Of a DNA stretch of 64,000 nt, positions 13,290 through 26,922 are shown piece by piece. The translations under genes were made by a program, and so were the position numbers. The DNA is taken from the NCBI GenBank assembly GCA_030770545.1, contig CM061094.1, positions 5,689,001 to 5,753,000 on the forward strand, in the 5' to 3' direction. The notes beneath the pieces are model-generated. The model did no database searches. It saw only the letters and a list, made by a program, of their open reading frames with translations, and was not told where the DNA came from. Source of the stretch: Macropodus opercularis. Lineage: Eukaryota > Chordata > Actinopteri > Anabantiformes > Osphronemidae. The stretch's first letter is position 1. Each line of letters opens with the position of its first letter.

Positions 13290-14796
13290 CATGTCTGCAG
13301 GTTCTCTCCACTGTTGCTCTTTAGTCTGACTCAAAGTCTATGCTGACATGGAGAAAAGTTCAAACTAGACAAGCATCATAAAAGGCAACATACAGCAGCT
13401 TGGTTACTCTCCAAGTCTCCGCTCTCACACACGCAGTAGCGTCAATGAAGCCCTTTATTGGAGTGGTATTTCGAAAAGATGCCAAAGATGAGCCCCATGG
13501 CCCCCTTCACCATCCTCCCTAGCACAAGAACCCATTACTGCCAATTAGCCCAGCTCTTAGAGTCCTAATGGACCCCGTCATACACACACACACTCAGCTC
13601 CACGTATGGGGAGTGAAAAGCACCCTGGCGTTGACTCGAAAGCTGCGCTTGAAGGCTGGAAGAATGTCAGCCGTACACGGGCCTGGTGCCATTGTGATGT
13701 AAATCCAGTTTGCAGTATAGATGTTGTTGGCGCTGGATGGGAGTAGCTGGATAAAACGCATGAGGAAGAGTCAGAGTGGTAGTCGTCAAATCATCCGTCC
13801 CTCATCCAGGTTGTTGTGCACGGACAAAAAGTGCTTGTGCTGTCACTTCATGTACTGCAAATAAATAAATACATTTTGCATTGACTTGGTTTATATTTTG
13901 GGGATTGCACCATCTTTCTTATTTGCCCACTTGAGAGATTTTGTACAGCGTAAGTGGAAAAACTCTTCTCTTATTGTGGGACGGGAGCGTGTCTTATCCA
14001 GCTACTTGAGACTGAATCACTGAAATGCCTATTGCATTAGCCATAGTTGAGCTTCAATGGAGACTGCCATTTTCCGCTCATCTGAAAAGCAAGATTTATT
14101 TCCAAAGATTTATCTCGGTGAGGTTATCTGGATGTCAGTTCCTCTAATCGCGTTTGAGGAAAAACTTGTCTCAGCTCGCAGGAGACAAGAGCAACTCACC
14201 TCAAAGAAGAAAGCGCGAAGCCGGCGAATAAACTGACGCTAATGTCGCCTGCACAAATCAATTCCGCATTAGGGGCGTCGAGCGTTAAGTCGGAACTTCA
14301 GCAGGGAGGTGCCTCGTCTTTTTTAGAAGTTTGGATATCACGCTATCTGCGAAAATGCGATAAGGCGCCCGTCTGTTCTTTGTGCGTGTCAGGGGGGAAA
14401 ATCTTAAACAGGAGATTGACAGAGAAGGCGTCAAGGAGATGGTTGAGAGGTGGCGGAGGTGGAGAGGGAGCAAATACGAGATAAACTGGACAAGGTCCCG
14501 AGACGAGTTCAAATCAGAAGAACAGAGGAAAACGGGGCCGAGATTGAAAAAGATTATGGAGTATGAAGAGTATGGACCCACAAAGCAGAGTCAGTGCAAG
14601 AGGTAATGGAAATATGTTTAGCCAGGACTTATTGTTATAGATTTTATTGCATGTGTGCGGTCCAGGTGCAAATCTGCGCATTGATCCATATGACAGTGGC
14701 AAGAAAGGACGAAATGAGGTTGAAGTGGAGCAACAGGAACAGAGTCGATGTGTTTCAGTTCTGCCCAAGTGTAAAATATCCAGCAAGCTGAGATTG

Positions 14797-14798
<2 letters not shown>

Positions 14799-14851
<53 letters not shown>
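14799..14851. repeat. (GT)n microsatellite
   Basis: This is a perfect GT array of about 26 units. A second GT array begins only about 130 bases downstream. Confidence 0.95.
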
Positions 14852-14854
<3 letters not shown>

Positions 14855-14982
14855 TTTCTCATACTACGCAGTTAGAGATGAGACACAACCCGCGTGAATG
14901 TGTTTTGCTGTTCGTGCAGGTGTGTTTTTGTTTGGAATTGATTTAGGTCGTACCTGTCTCTTGTATGATTGTGTTCTTATGT

Positions 14983-14984
<2 letters not shown>

Positions 14985-15019
<35 letters not shown>
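14985..15019. repeat. (GT)n microsatellite
   Basis: This is a perfect GT array of about 17 units ending in GCGCG, so it has Z-DNA potential. It pairs with the array at 14799-14851. Confidence 0.95.
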
Positions 15020-15023
<4 letters not shown>

Positions 15024-18000
15024 TTCATTCGTGCATACATTTGACGGAGCAGGGAATCCCGCTTCCCCGCCGTGGTTGTCTCAGTTCAGTTCGACGCACC
15101 TGAGCCCCGCTCTCTGCCAATCGGATGCTTGGGATTCAGATCAGAGGCTTCGTCTCAGGTGGCCCAACATGCAGGCAGACGCACGCACACAACGTTGCAC
15201 AGATTACACCGTACACCTGTCAGTTTGCTGTAGCTTTTGTACCTGCCTGTGTGGCGTGCGTGTCACAGGGCCTGGTCAGGCCAGCGTGAACCACATGTCT
15301 GATTGGATGCACCGGACGAGCGTCAGCCACCTTCCCTCTTCCTACAACACAGCACGCATGCAACGTGGCTCAGAGGCAGCAGGCAGAGCGTATGGTCAGA
15401 GGAGGGAGGTGATTGAGGTTGATTAGAGGAGAGAGGGAAGATAGATGGATGGCAATGAAGTGGAAATGTAAGGAAGCAAGAAGAAAGAGGCGAGATGCTT
15501 TCAGAATCACCAGTTTGCTTCTGTAAGGGACGAGTTTCATGGTCGAACATTTGGAGAGAGAGATTTTTCACTCTTCACTCCGGTTGAGCTTATAGATATG
15601 CAGGCAGACTAGTCAGTGAGCCGCTGTTGCAAATGCGACATGAGTTTTCCGCCACACCTGCAGTTACGCTCAAATGTAATACTTTGTTGTTGTTGTTTTT
15701 TACTATGTTTGTGACCAGCTGGGTGCTGGTGGGTCTTGGTGCAGGACTCTGCTGTAGAATGCATTCATGCTGCGTGGGAACCATTCAGATAAGACAGCTG
15801 TTACAGGTCAGTCGCTGGTTGTCGTCGTTAGCTGAGACTCCTCTCCTCAGTGCTGTTCCATCCACCTCCACAAAGTGAAATTAGACTGAATTACATAACA
15901 CGCTATTAATACCAGGTGCTGTAAAAGTTGCGGTGGTTGCGACTTTTCTTTCCACTTCTGTGTGTTGTTGTTTTTTGTTTTTTTTTTTTATATACAGTAC
16001 ATTCGCTGAAACTCTAAATGAAGCACTGACCGAACTTCACATGTTTAACGCAACAGTACTTTCCCAACCTTTCGTTCTGTAACGGTGTGAACGATGACTG
16101 ACTGACAGTCGAGTGATCTCATCTAAAGCCAGTGCTCGGTTGCTGTTGTTGCAGCTGCAGAGCGCTGCTTGTTTGACCCCCCGATGGATTAGAGTGTGAC
16201 GTCTGAAGCCAGCGTTCGGATTAATCTCTAAAGATACAGGACTCATTTAGATGACACTTAACACGCGTGCTAGGAGACACCGCCAGCGTCCCACCCACTG
16301 CTCCACTGTGTCCGTCGTTCTTTTTTCCTTTTTTTTTTTTATCCTCTCCTGCCTCTTTCTCTTTCTTCACCTCTTCTTTGTTCCATCTCCAGCTGCTCAA
16401 TCAGAGGCCGCCTCTCTTCTTTTAATTAGTGGGGTTGTTCTTCTATCTACTCTTTTTTTTTTTCACCCAGTCAGGACCATAACATTGCAATTAGCTGGTG
16501 TATGAATCTTTCAGCCCCAGCTTCTGTTCTCCTCCATGCTGTACAGTGGCCCACATTCCTACGGTGCGCCACAGAATATTATGTCTTATGCAGAGCTCCA
16601 TTTTAATGGAGGGGAGGCTGAATCAAAGCTGGCCTCATTTTACTCTCTGATTCCCTCTCTCTCTCTGTTGGGAATATAAAGTATATATATAATACTTAAT
16701 AATAATTATACATATAAATTTATTAATCTTGAAAAAATGTTCTGCTTCTTTTCCTCTGTTTCTTCCAACTTATCCTTTTGGTAATCGTGTCCCTTCCACG
16801 TTTAGTTCAGTGCGTCCCCTTTTCCTGACGGCCCTTCTTCAGCCTGCCCTTGGGGACATATAGGAAAGACGCTAAAAGAACAATTAAATTTAATGGTTCC
16901 ACACTATGCTGTTAACCTACGAGTGGCTCGACGCTGCGCCGCGGTCCTGCGTGTGACAGCTCGAGAGACTGGTGGCGGTTTTAGGCTGTAAACCTTCTGA
17001 CATAATGGCTCTCGCGTCCCTGCAGTCTGGCTTTAAATCTAAAGCTTCCCACGTAAAACAGCTTTCATATTGTACGAAAGGCAAATGTATATCATTTGAG
17101 ACTGTTTTAGGCTGAAGGAATGTTCCATATTCCTTATTTCCCTGAGCTGTGGAATGATCGGGGTGGTTGAAAATTCTTCGGCTCTACTAAAGACGCTTTC
17201 ACACCTTCTGTGCATTTGCTCTGGTCCCTATCAGTTGCTGAGCTTGTAAAATATTTGCCTTTGCTGCCTTTTGTCAGACGTGTCAGAGGTGACAGAAACA
17301 GGAGATGCAGGGAAAGGATGCTGTGGATAGTAGATTTCAGCTGTAGCTGGTGTTGATCGTGTAATTCGATGATCGCGTTTTGATCTTGTTTTGGTTCAGT
17401 TCGTTTTAATACCATACCAGAGTTTTCAAAATGATTTGTGTGTGGTTCTCTGAGCTTTTATTTTCATGTACACCCAAGAGTGAGTTGTCCTCACGAGACG
17501 ATACAAACCTTAGACATCCTTTGCATCATTTTAAATCAGATCTGTTGGTATTGACTTCCTTAGCAGCATAAATACTGGATAACAACGGGATACCCGACCT
17601 GACTTTCTGTTTTTACTGATTATGCTCATCACATCCGACTGGAAATGACGAGCGCTGGCTTTGCTGGAATTAACCTTTAAACAACATTTCCCAGGACGCA
17701 CACGGTGACACCTCCCGTATCATGAAAGCACTGTCAAGCGGAAGCTCGACACAGAAACCTCATGACGACGCCTCTCAGTCTGAGCGAAACAAAGGGAACA
17801 CTCTTAAGAGAGAGCTGTGCTTGTGTTTTTGTGCCGTGTCATACCTGCGAAGGAGATATTTTTCACATGGCATAACTTTGCAAAAGGCTGGGATTGAATG
17901 TATGGCGAGTGTTGTCTGTGACTGCACAGGCAGACAGAGGTTAGCATGCTAACGAAACATCTGTCTTTCAGGTTGTGTCTTCCCTCTCCCGTCTTCTGAG

Positions 18001-18703
18001 ACTATCCCGGTAACTTTTTTCAAAAGAGGCTCTTCTGCCAGATAAAACTTTCTTCCTGTGATCATGAGGAATGAGATGGAGGGACGGGGAGGAAGGCTGA
18101 GGGAAACCGAGAATGTCACACTGTGCCGAGCAAGGTGTGGGGGGGTGGGGGGTGGAAGAGCAAGGGGGGAATCTCTTACATGAAATAAAAATTTAAAAAA
18201 GAAGACAGCAACATCTGTGTGGGAACTTCAAACGCACTTTGAAATGTGATTCCGTTCGGGATTCTCTGGCTTGGTAAACAGTCGGGTATTATTTTGGAAG
18301 TCAGTCGGAGAGTGTGTATGTACGCGCGCATGAAGTGTGTGTGTGTGTGTTTAGAAGACGGACGCTTTGTAGGAGATGAGGGACTGTCAGAGCTGGGATG
18401 GAGGAGACGGGGAGAACACATAGAGAGGGGATGAGGGCTGAGAGCAAAGTCCAGTGATTGGCTGGGATGTAATGCAGTGTAAATCCACCCTAAACCCATA
18501 TTTATTGACTTCTTGAAGCTGACTTGCATGCTTCCATAATCGCTTTGTGAGTTGGTGCGTTCTGTGTAGCTGTACACTAGAAAGTGCCCTGTTCTGTTTA
18601 TCTGGCAACACTGTACGTTCTCACTAACCGTGGTTTTCTTTCCGCCTCTTTTTCCTGCCTCCCGCTGGCTGGATGAAACTGTGACGCCTCACGTCAATGC
18701 CCT

Positions 18704-18725
18704 CCCCCCCCCCCCCCGCCCCCCC
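18704..18725. repeat. Poly-C tract
   Basis: A run of 14 C is followed by G and a further run of 7 C. It gives G-quadruplex potential on the minus strand and is a likely spot for sequencing or length errors. Confidence 0.9.
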
Positions 18726-19326
18726 ACCTTTGCCGGTCCACCAGGTAAGACACGGCAACTGCATTTTGCACAGAATCACGGTGCCGTCCCTTTGTACACC
18801 TGTTGAGACTCACCAGCCACAATAAACCGTGTGTCCCGGGCCGTGCGGTTGCAGAACCACCAAGAGCCCAGCTCGCAGGAGTTGAGAGTTATCTCCCCTT
18901 CACCTGCCGTTGTAGAAAGCGTCCTCCAGCACACGGGACTGTCGCACCCTGGTAACACATTGTCGAGTTAACCCTGCAGACTTTTGCTCCATTTTTCACT
19001 CTGAATAGGGAGAACTTTATTTTAAAGACTTGAACAGCAAAGGGAAATTGCAGCCATAAAATGTCTTGAAGTGGCTGCGAGTATTTTATTTATTTATTTT
19101 TTTATGCGTGAGCTAAGCTTCTGTGATGATTAGGTGCTGTTCATCAGCTTGTCAGTGGGCCTCCAAGAGGAGACGCAGTGTGGTTGCCATGGTATTTACA
19201 TGGCCTATTGATAGAAAGACTGAGCTGTGATGAAGAAGTGTATCAATACAGCATCTCGTGGGTGGACCATTTCAACCCTATTTCAGTCTACTGTAGGCTA
19301 TTATTCACTCTATGTAATCTTTTACA

Positions 19327-19378
19327 ATATATATATATATTTAATATTTTTAATATTAAATTAAATATATATTTTTTT
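19327..19378. repeat. AT-rich low-complexity tract
   Basis: TA dinucleotides pass into TAATATT-type words and end in a T run. No coding or transposon signal is visible. Confidence 0.8.
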
Positions 19379-22300
19379 TCTCCTATTCAAATCCCATGAG
19401 TCTCATTAGCTGCTCCTTTCTCTCCTCTACATATATTATCCTCATGCCCAACCTACAGTGCTGCTCCAATCAGTTTAGCTTCCTTCCTCTCTTGTCTTAT
19501 TCTCCCGGAGTGGAGAGTGGCTCTGCGGTGAGGTGATGGTATGTGAAATCACTGACATTAAAGGAGGAGGGGGAGGCGCTCGCACTACGCCACGGTCCAG
19601 GGGCACCATCCATGTACCACATTCCTTCTCTCTCTCTCTCGCTCACTTACTCTCGGCCCACCTGTCTCTCCATCAACTCCTCACTCCACCTCTCCATCCT
19701 CATCCTCCTTTTCTCCCCCCTTCCCTCCCACCTTGCTCCTTGCCGAGCAACAACGCCGCTGTCTTCTCGTGAGTGTCAGCATCCCCGCGGCGTCATGGAT
19801 CACTTGGTTTTGGAAGCATGTATTGCTTGCGTTGTTAATGTGGATATTTAATTACATTTTCAACACATTTTTTGGGTTATTCCTCCATCTATGTATATTC
19901 TTGTGTCCCTCTTCTTAGTGACAGTCTGGCTCCCTTGACTTGCTATTGTTTTTTTGTACATCACAGTGGCTGGGCAGGACTGCAGCGCCTGCAAAAAGAC
20001 ACCATCATGAAAGGAAAAAAGACAGAATGGGGCTGAGATTGAAAGCAATAGGAAAGAGGAGCAGTGAGGGAAAAAAAAAAAACAAACCAGAGAGAGAGTA
20101 GTTGAAAGGCATCAAATACAAACAAAGTTACAAGACAAATGTAAAGAATCCCTCGGGCAGAGATACGAGGAGAGTTGGGAGGAGGGTGTAAATGAAAGCC
20201 AGGGAGAGAAAAGACAGTGAATGAGGCCGAGGTGCAGGTGGACGGGAGCCCCCAGCTGGCTGGAGCTGGTACTGGTGTCTGTTGCCCCATCTCTTTCACG
20301 CACTCACTCTTGTTGACCTTTTTTCTCATTCTTTTATTGGACCTGTTCTGTGATGGACGGGGCACCTCTTACAGTTTGTATTCCAGCTTCCTCAGACATT
20401 ACTCTTCACTTTGTTTCCTCTTGTCTTGCTGTTCTCTGTCCCTCTTTCCTTCCTGTGTCTCCTTATCTGCACTCGTGTGCTGCACCAAGAGCAGAGTTAT
20501 GAGGCTATTTGCGTCATTAGCTCCGGGGCAGAGCGCGTCCTGCGTCTGCGTGCGAGTGTGTGTTTTTGACCCGAACCTTCTAAATACGGCGGCTGAATGT
20601 TGAGCACCGACTCCGCGCGCAAAATTCTGATTAAGGTGTCGTGTTGTGTGACGTGTCATGTTAATACCAGAAAGCAGGTGGACACAGAAATGTTTCTCCT
20701 ATGCGGACCACCCGTCAATGTCCATCATAAACCACCTCGTGCTCTGCCTTGTCTCCATAGCAACACCATAGCAACCCCCCCCGCCGGCCGAGCCAGACAC
20801 TAGCAGGGCCCTTGACATGAACTCAACCCGCTCCCTCAAACTTCACCATCTGTCATCAGTGGCTGTGAGGACTGTCCGTCTATCCATCTGACGTCTTGAT
20901 TGGCAGTTTGTGCTCAGACATGCAGGGAGAGTGCATCTCTCTTTCAAATGAGATGGGCTTTTGAAGGACGAGGTCGGGAATGCAGAAATTGGTGTACTCC
21001 AACTGTTTGGTGTGTTTTTTTTTCGCATCATGAGTGGACTCCCGATGAAGGGCCGCTTTGGTGCCATCTACGAAATGAACAAGCGTTTGAGAGGTCTTCG
21101 GTTGTCAAGACAACATGTCTAAATGCTCAATGCACATCCATAACAGTTGATGTGCATTGAAGATGCTTTAAGCCTATTTTGTCAGACTTTCTCACAGCTG
21201 CAACCCAATCCAGTGATGTACAACATGCAATAAGCGCTTCGTAGATACTCCCCATGTCTGCAAGGCTTATGTGACAGCTTAATGAGCATTAGCATGATAT
21301 ATAAAACCCATCATCGGCCCTGCGAACATGACTTATGTTTCAGCCCTGTCTCCTCCGACAGTGGCCTATTGATACTGGCTGTGTCGTTGATTTGATCATT
21401 TAATGGGTCAAATTGACTGCAGCGGCGCAGTTGTGGTGTCCTTGTGTCTTGTAATATCGACAAGGCACACAACTATGCATTATATACACAAGCCCAGGCG
21501 AACACACACATGCCGTCCTGCTCATTAAATGTCTGTGTGAGGCGCCGCAGATGGGGGAGGTGTCGCGCTTGATCAATACGTCCTAAGTCACTCTGACTGT
21601 ATCATTATCATTTTAATGACCGCAGTATTTTCCCCGGCGATGGCCTTCAAGGCGAACAAGAGAACATCAGGTCTCTAAAAGTTCACTGCTGCTGTAGTCA
21701 GCGTGGATGTCAAATAATAGCCAGTGGCATTTTGACAAATGCCAAACTAATGACGATGATACAGATTTCATTGATTAATGCTTGTTTAAAAGAAGCGATT
21801 TTTCCTCATCGAGGTGTAACAAGTGTAGTCCAGTCATTTAATAGAAAAACAATTATCAAAAGCTCATTATTACAGACAGTTCTTTTAATGGCCTTTTAAA
21901 GGTCAAGTGAGAAGTTACGAGAATGATGCAAGCGTCTCTTCGTAAAGGTTGGTTTTAAGCTCTGGATTTTCATGGAGGAGAGAGACCGCTTGAAAGAGGG
22001 GAAGATGCACTTGGTACTGTGTGTGTGTGTGTGTGTAGTCTCTGCATGTATCTCCTCCTGTGGTCCTGTATGTGGTGACAGACTGACATCAGAGTAAAAG
22101 CCCCCTGAAGTTGTGTTGAACAGATGTCTCTCTGCTCTCAGTCTCCCTTGGTGAAGCACCTCTCACTCGCTCGCTTGCTCTCTCTCTCAAATTTTCTTTT
22201 CAGACTCTCTTTTCTTTTTTATTTTGTGCCATTTGACTTTTTTTCCTTTGTTAGACATCTCACTCTCAGATCAGTCTTTGTTCAGCGGAAAGGCCAGGTG

Positions 22301-22552
22301 AAATGGACTCTCGGCGAAGTGCCCTTGGTGTTCCGCCGTGTGTACTCTCTCTTTTAGTACTTCGCTGTGGGCGTGCACGTGTGGCGTGTGTGAGTGTCCT
22401 TTTCTGTGTTTCCCTGCACTTTATGTACACGGCAGTGTTCCAAGCCTTGTGACGTGAGTCCTGTCTTTGAGAAAGCGGGCAATCTGGGTGCTGGCATTTC
22501 TCCAGAACCGCTTTCATTTCCATTCAGCAGTAGAATGTTACTCATAGGAGCC

Positions 22553-22555
<3 letters not shown>

Positions 22556-22590
<35 letters not shown>
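22556..22590. repeat. (CA)n microsatellite
   Basis: This is a perfect CA array of about 17 units. Confidence 0.95.
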
Positions 22591-22596
<6 letters not shown>

Positions 22597-22822
22597 ATCA
22601 CTGGTAATTATAGACAAACTGAAGAGCGGCGAGGCGGGTCAGAGCACAGCTTTCTTTACCTTACTATAATGTTCTCGTTTTGTCTTTTGGAATTTTATAT
22701 TTTCACACAAACCCTCGCTTGCACACAAACACAAACCGCTGTTGTTATGGTAGAAATGCATGATGCAACAGCGGAGCCATCCATTCTTATGTCCCCTGGG
22801 AATTATGGGAGTGGGGGGTTGC

Positions 22823-22979
22823 AGGAGAGAGAGAGAGAGAGACGTACAAGGCAACAACAAAAACAAGGGGAGACTGATTGGGAAGGAAAAGTGACTGATT
22901 GACTGGGGAGAGCGAAAAGAGGACAAAGTGAAAATGATAGAGGGGGAAATGAAGGGAGGGAAGGGGGGCAGAGAGGCGA
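22823..22979 (+). repeat. Purine-rich tract with (GA)n core
   Basis: A short GA array is followed by about 140 bases of mostly purine sequence on the + strand. It shows no coding signature. Confidence 0.6.
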
Positions 22980-25900
22980 GCCAGAGATGTGGCTGTTGGT
23001 GGCTAATAGAAATTCCCTTGTTGTACCATTGAAATGCAGCGTTGGCTTGGGTAATGAGCTAGCTGCCACTGACGCATTGATTTAGTCAGAAGCGTCGTTC
23101 AAATTATCCCACTCCTCGAGAGAGATGTCGGCAGCTCCACCAGTGGCTGCTGGGGTAATTACCAACGCAGCCCTCTCTCACCACAACACCTCTCTCTCTC
23201 GGCTCGCCATGTATTTCATTCTCCTACACGCTGTCTCCACCCCCTTCCCACCTTCCTCTGCAGCCCCTCCCCCCCTGAGACGTCTCCTCGCTGCTAAATG
23301 AATTTGTTATGTCATAAATAAGCAACTCTTCCTAGTGGGACCTTACAGCGAGTGGCTTCAGCTGGAGCATAGCGGGTTCACGCTTGACTGGCAACTAAGA
23401 AATGAAAAAAAAAAATAATGCAATGTCCCTTTAAGATAAAAAGATAAATCAGCGATAATGGCCGTTTATCCTCAGAGAATGCATGTTTAACAATAAGTAA
23501 AAATGGAGGAAAAGGGGAAGGCATTGCTAATCAGATGAGTCATGTTCAGTCATCCTGGCGCAGAGCTGTAAAAATAAATGTCCGTGGACTTAATTACATA
23601 TTTTCTTCTCGAGGAACGACGACATAGCGATTTAGTGCCTCAGGTGCGGCACCTTCATCTTGATGGATAGCATTTATTAGCCGTGCCAGTGTGTAAATAT
23701 TATATTAATATGGTTAGATTGACCCCAGGCCTGACACTGTGGCCTGCAACACATGATGCTCCCGATATCTTTAGGTACAACAAAGACTGCTGCCATCTTT
23801 AAAGGATTAAAAGGAGGAGCTCGACTGTATGTTTTGTTGAGGATCACACCTTTCAACGTCTAGGCAAAGGGGGGGGGGCTCAAACAGAGAGATCCTTCAG
23901 CCAGACAATGATCAATGTCAAGCGCTCCCACTCTTCTCTCTTTAAGCGTGAGGCTGACAGCATCACCTTAATCATCCTATATGTCTATATAAGGTTATCG
24001 TTAATTGTCTCCACTTCAGTTACATTACGCAGCCATTTCTCATCCAGATATAGATTTTCTTTGCTAGTTCTCAGTTTTTGTTTTGTATTGAGTTGGTTGG
24101 TTTTCTTCTCCTCTTCCCTTTTTTAAATATAGTATTCTGAACCTTGTCCATGTGTCTGCTGGTGATTTTATTCACACAGCCATCGTCAGCCTCCAAAGGA
24201 GCAAAATTAGTTTTCTTTCAAGCCCATGGTTGTGCTTCTGTTGTGTTACTGAAGCGGAATTTTAACTTGCATCGTGTCAGGAGCTTCAAATGGACATCGG
24301 GGGTCTGTACCATAAAATAGAGCCAGATCTTTGCTGAGATAGTTCCTGTACTTTCCACTAATTGGGAATAATCAAGTGTAAAGCAGTCTCCTCACACACA
24401 GATGCCTCATGGTCATCGTTGCCCTGCCTGGGGTTGCTTCTGATTGGACCACACACTAACGGTAAAGCTTTGGCACCTTGACCTTTCTCCTGCACGCTGT
24501 TTTTTTTGTTTTTTTTCTGTGCTAACAGACAATAACGACTCCATAAAATCACCGGAGAGGAAACTGCTCGTCTGTAATTTGGAACCTTTTGACTTTGGAT
24601 CAGAACGAGCGTTTGCGCATCGAGGTCACGCTGTGGGAGACGGCTCCCTACCCCGAAACACACATCACGCATTCACCCTCCAGTAGAAGATTGTTCTGTA
24701 CTACATCTGCACGTCTTGGGTCTATACTGAAACTGCCGCCACCGTCTTGACCGTAATAGACTTTGGACAACATCTCCTGCTGTTTTCTTTTATGAGGGTT
24801 GAATATGAAAAAGTATTACAGAAATGCAAAAGGTCTTATAGAAATGTAACATAGCATAAAAGAAACGTCCTGTGTTTTTTTTCTGCTGGCTTGATGTGGT
24901 TTCCTTCACCTGCCCGAAGTAAATCGTGCATCTCTGTGTGCGTGCGTCTTGCTTTCCCTGGTGTTGGGCTCGTTTTCAGCCTTTGTACTCAGACCATCAT
25001 CTCCCCTTCCTGCCCCAAAGTAGGAACGCTTCGCCCGTTGCCAATTAAAGTCCAATCACAACAAACGAAGATGGAGTGAGACACCAAATTACATCCAATA
25101 TCCTCTCCCATGTTCAAGCCTGTCTTCGCCAGCCACAAATTAGCTTACAAATTAAGGCTCTGAAGACGGGAGAAGATGAGTTGCCAGATAACAACCAAAT
25201 AACATCCTGTCGGCGTCTTGATGTGTCGTTCCAGCTCGGATCAAGCCCGCTGCCTTCTCTTGATGTGCAAAGAGAATTTCGCTGAGTTCTTCCTAGTCGG
25301 GCTCCGACCGTCCGTTTCAATCCTCCTTGAGAGGAACGCTGGTTATTGAGACAGGTTGATGAGAACCCATCTCGCTGGAGTCTGTTCCGGTTTGATCCGT
25401 GCGTGATAATGAAGGCGTTGCATACACAACCCCAAACACTTTTAGCGAATTAAAAAAAACTCAGGCTGAATTATAGATGAGGGAAGTTTGATTAATTGGT
25501 TCTTAGAGTCAGATTTCCTCTTCCTCTCCCAGCCCACACAATTGGCCTGTCTAGAAAACACGACAGAAATAGCACGTTTTCATAGTTTTCTTTTGCGTGT
25601 GTGTGTGCTTACATGACAAATACAGCATATTAGCACAGCAAGTGTCTCTACAATTACCAGAAGGTTTTGTAATATTTTTATTAATTCATATATTTACATG
25701 GGGGTGGGGGGGTTATCTAACTAATACTAGACAGGCAGTGTGCAGCTTCTTCGGTGGTGTCTAGGGGCTTTGCTCACTGTGGAGCTTATCAGAGTCATCG
25801 TCGTGGCATCAATCCTTAGCTCATCATTTCTGCTTTTCATTTGACTCCCGTCCCCCCGAAGCAGCGTGAGGACATGTTTAACATACACACACAGACACAC

Positions 25901-26868
25901 GTTTCAAATGTGACACAGAAATATACACCGGTATTGTCGTTTTCTTTAGACAATGGCGTCTGTTTGTGTGTGTAAGTGCGCATGTTTTGTCGGTTGCTGC
26001 GTTGAGCCTAGTGTGGCTAATTAAAAGAAGCCCGCTTGTATTATTTATGAGGCTGTAATTATACATTCCTTTTGCTGATCCCCAGTCAGAGGCATTAAAA
26101 ATAGATCTGAGTCTCCATGCCCCACCCTCACAGGCCCCATTTTCTCTCCGTGTTTTGACTGCATCTCTCCTCAGCATTTCGGTATTTATCTCTCCGCACC
26201 ACTATTTCTTCATCTCACTGTCATTGGCCTTATTGTTGTGGCCTTCTTTTATTTTAATTTGCTCTCTCCGTCTCTCCCTTCATCTCCTCCATATGCATAT
26301 CCGCCCGCCGTGTCTTCATTCACGTTTGATCTGATTTAGCCGTTCGGGGTTCGGGCGGAACATTCCTCTGACAGCGTCGCTCTCGCTCGGCTCTGTAGCC
26401 TGACCTCCAGTCACATCACACCAGAATTCAGAGTGGAATGCTTGGAATCCGCCGTGACATCTCAGCAGAGAGATATCAGACAAGGGGAGCCGTCGCCGCC
26501 TCTGATCAACTAAATGGGGAGTCTGCTCCCAAGAAACACGGATGTCTGCCCATAAAGTTCTGCCTGACTTCTGTTCTTTGCCTTACTGGCTTGTGAGGCT
26601 TCCATTTCCCACCACGCAGGTGATGAGCTGCTGAGCCTGCATCTGTGCATATATTTACATGGGAGTGATGCCGATGCAGAAAGGGGTGGGGTTTTCGGAA
26701 TCCAATCAGAGAGCTTGTTAGATAACCAAGTGGAACACTCAGTAGTCGTTGCCTTTGGGCGGTCCCCTCAGTCGTTCTAATACTTGTTTCAGAATGTGAA
26801 AAAATAGCATGCTGCCTTCAAGCTACCCAGAACTTTGCCTCTCACCCTGTGTCACCCTGTGCTTGTGC

Positions 26869-26869
<1 letters not shown>

Positions 26870-26915
<46 letters not shown>

Positions 26916-26922
26916 GGGGGGG
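26870..26922. repeat. Compound (GT)n-G24 tract
   Basis: A GT array of about 14 units runs directly into 24 consecutive G at 26899-26922. Uninterrupted G runs of this length are rare. They can fold as a G-quadruplex and are prone to length error in sequencing. Confidence 0.9.

Larger units (their letters stand above)
10000..19999. other. Non-coding sequence, presumed brsk2 intron 1
   Basis: I recognise no coding exon. The stretch is dominated by GT/CA microsatellites (10127, 11509, 13260, 14799 and 14985), shorter CA arrays near 11130, 11811 and 12958, a C run at 18704, an AT-rich tract near 19327 and ordinary unique sequence. The unique block at about 13990-14290 is compositionally unlike the repeat-rich flanks and is listed among the findings. 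Confidence 0.5.
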
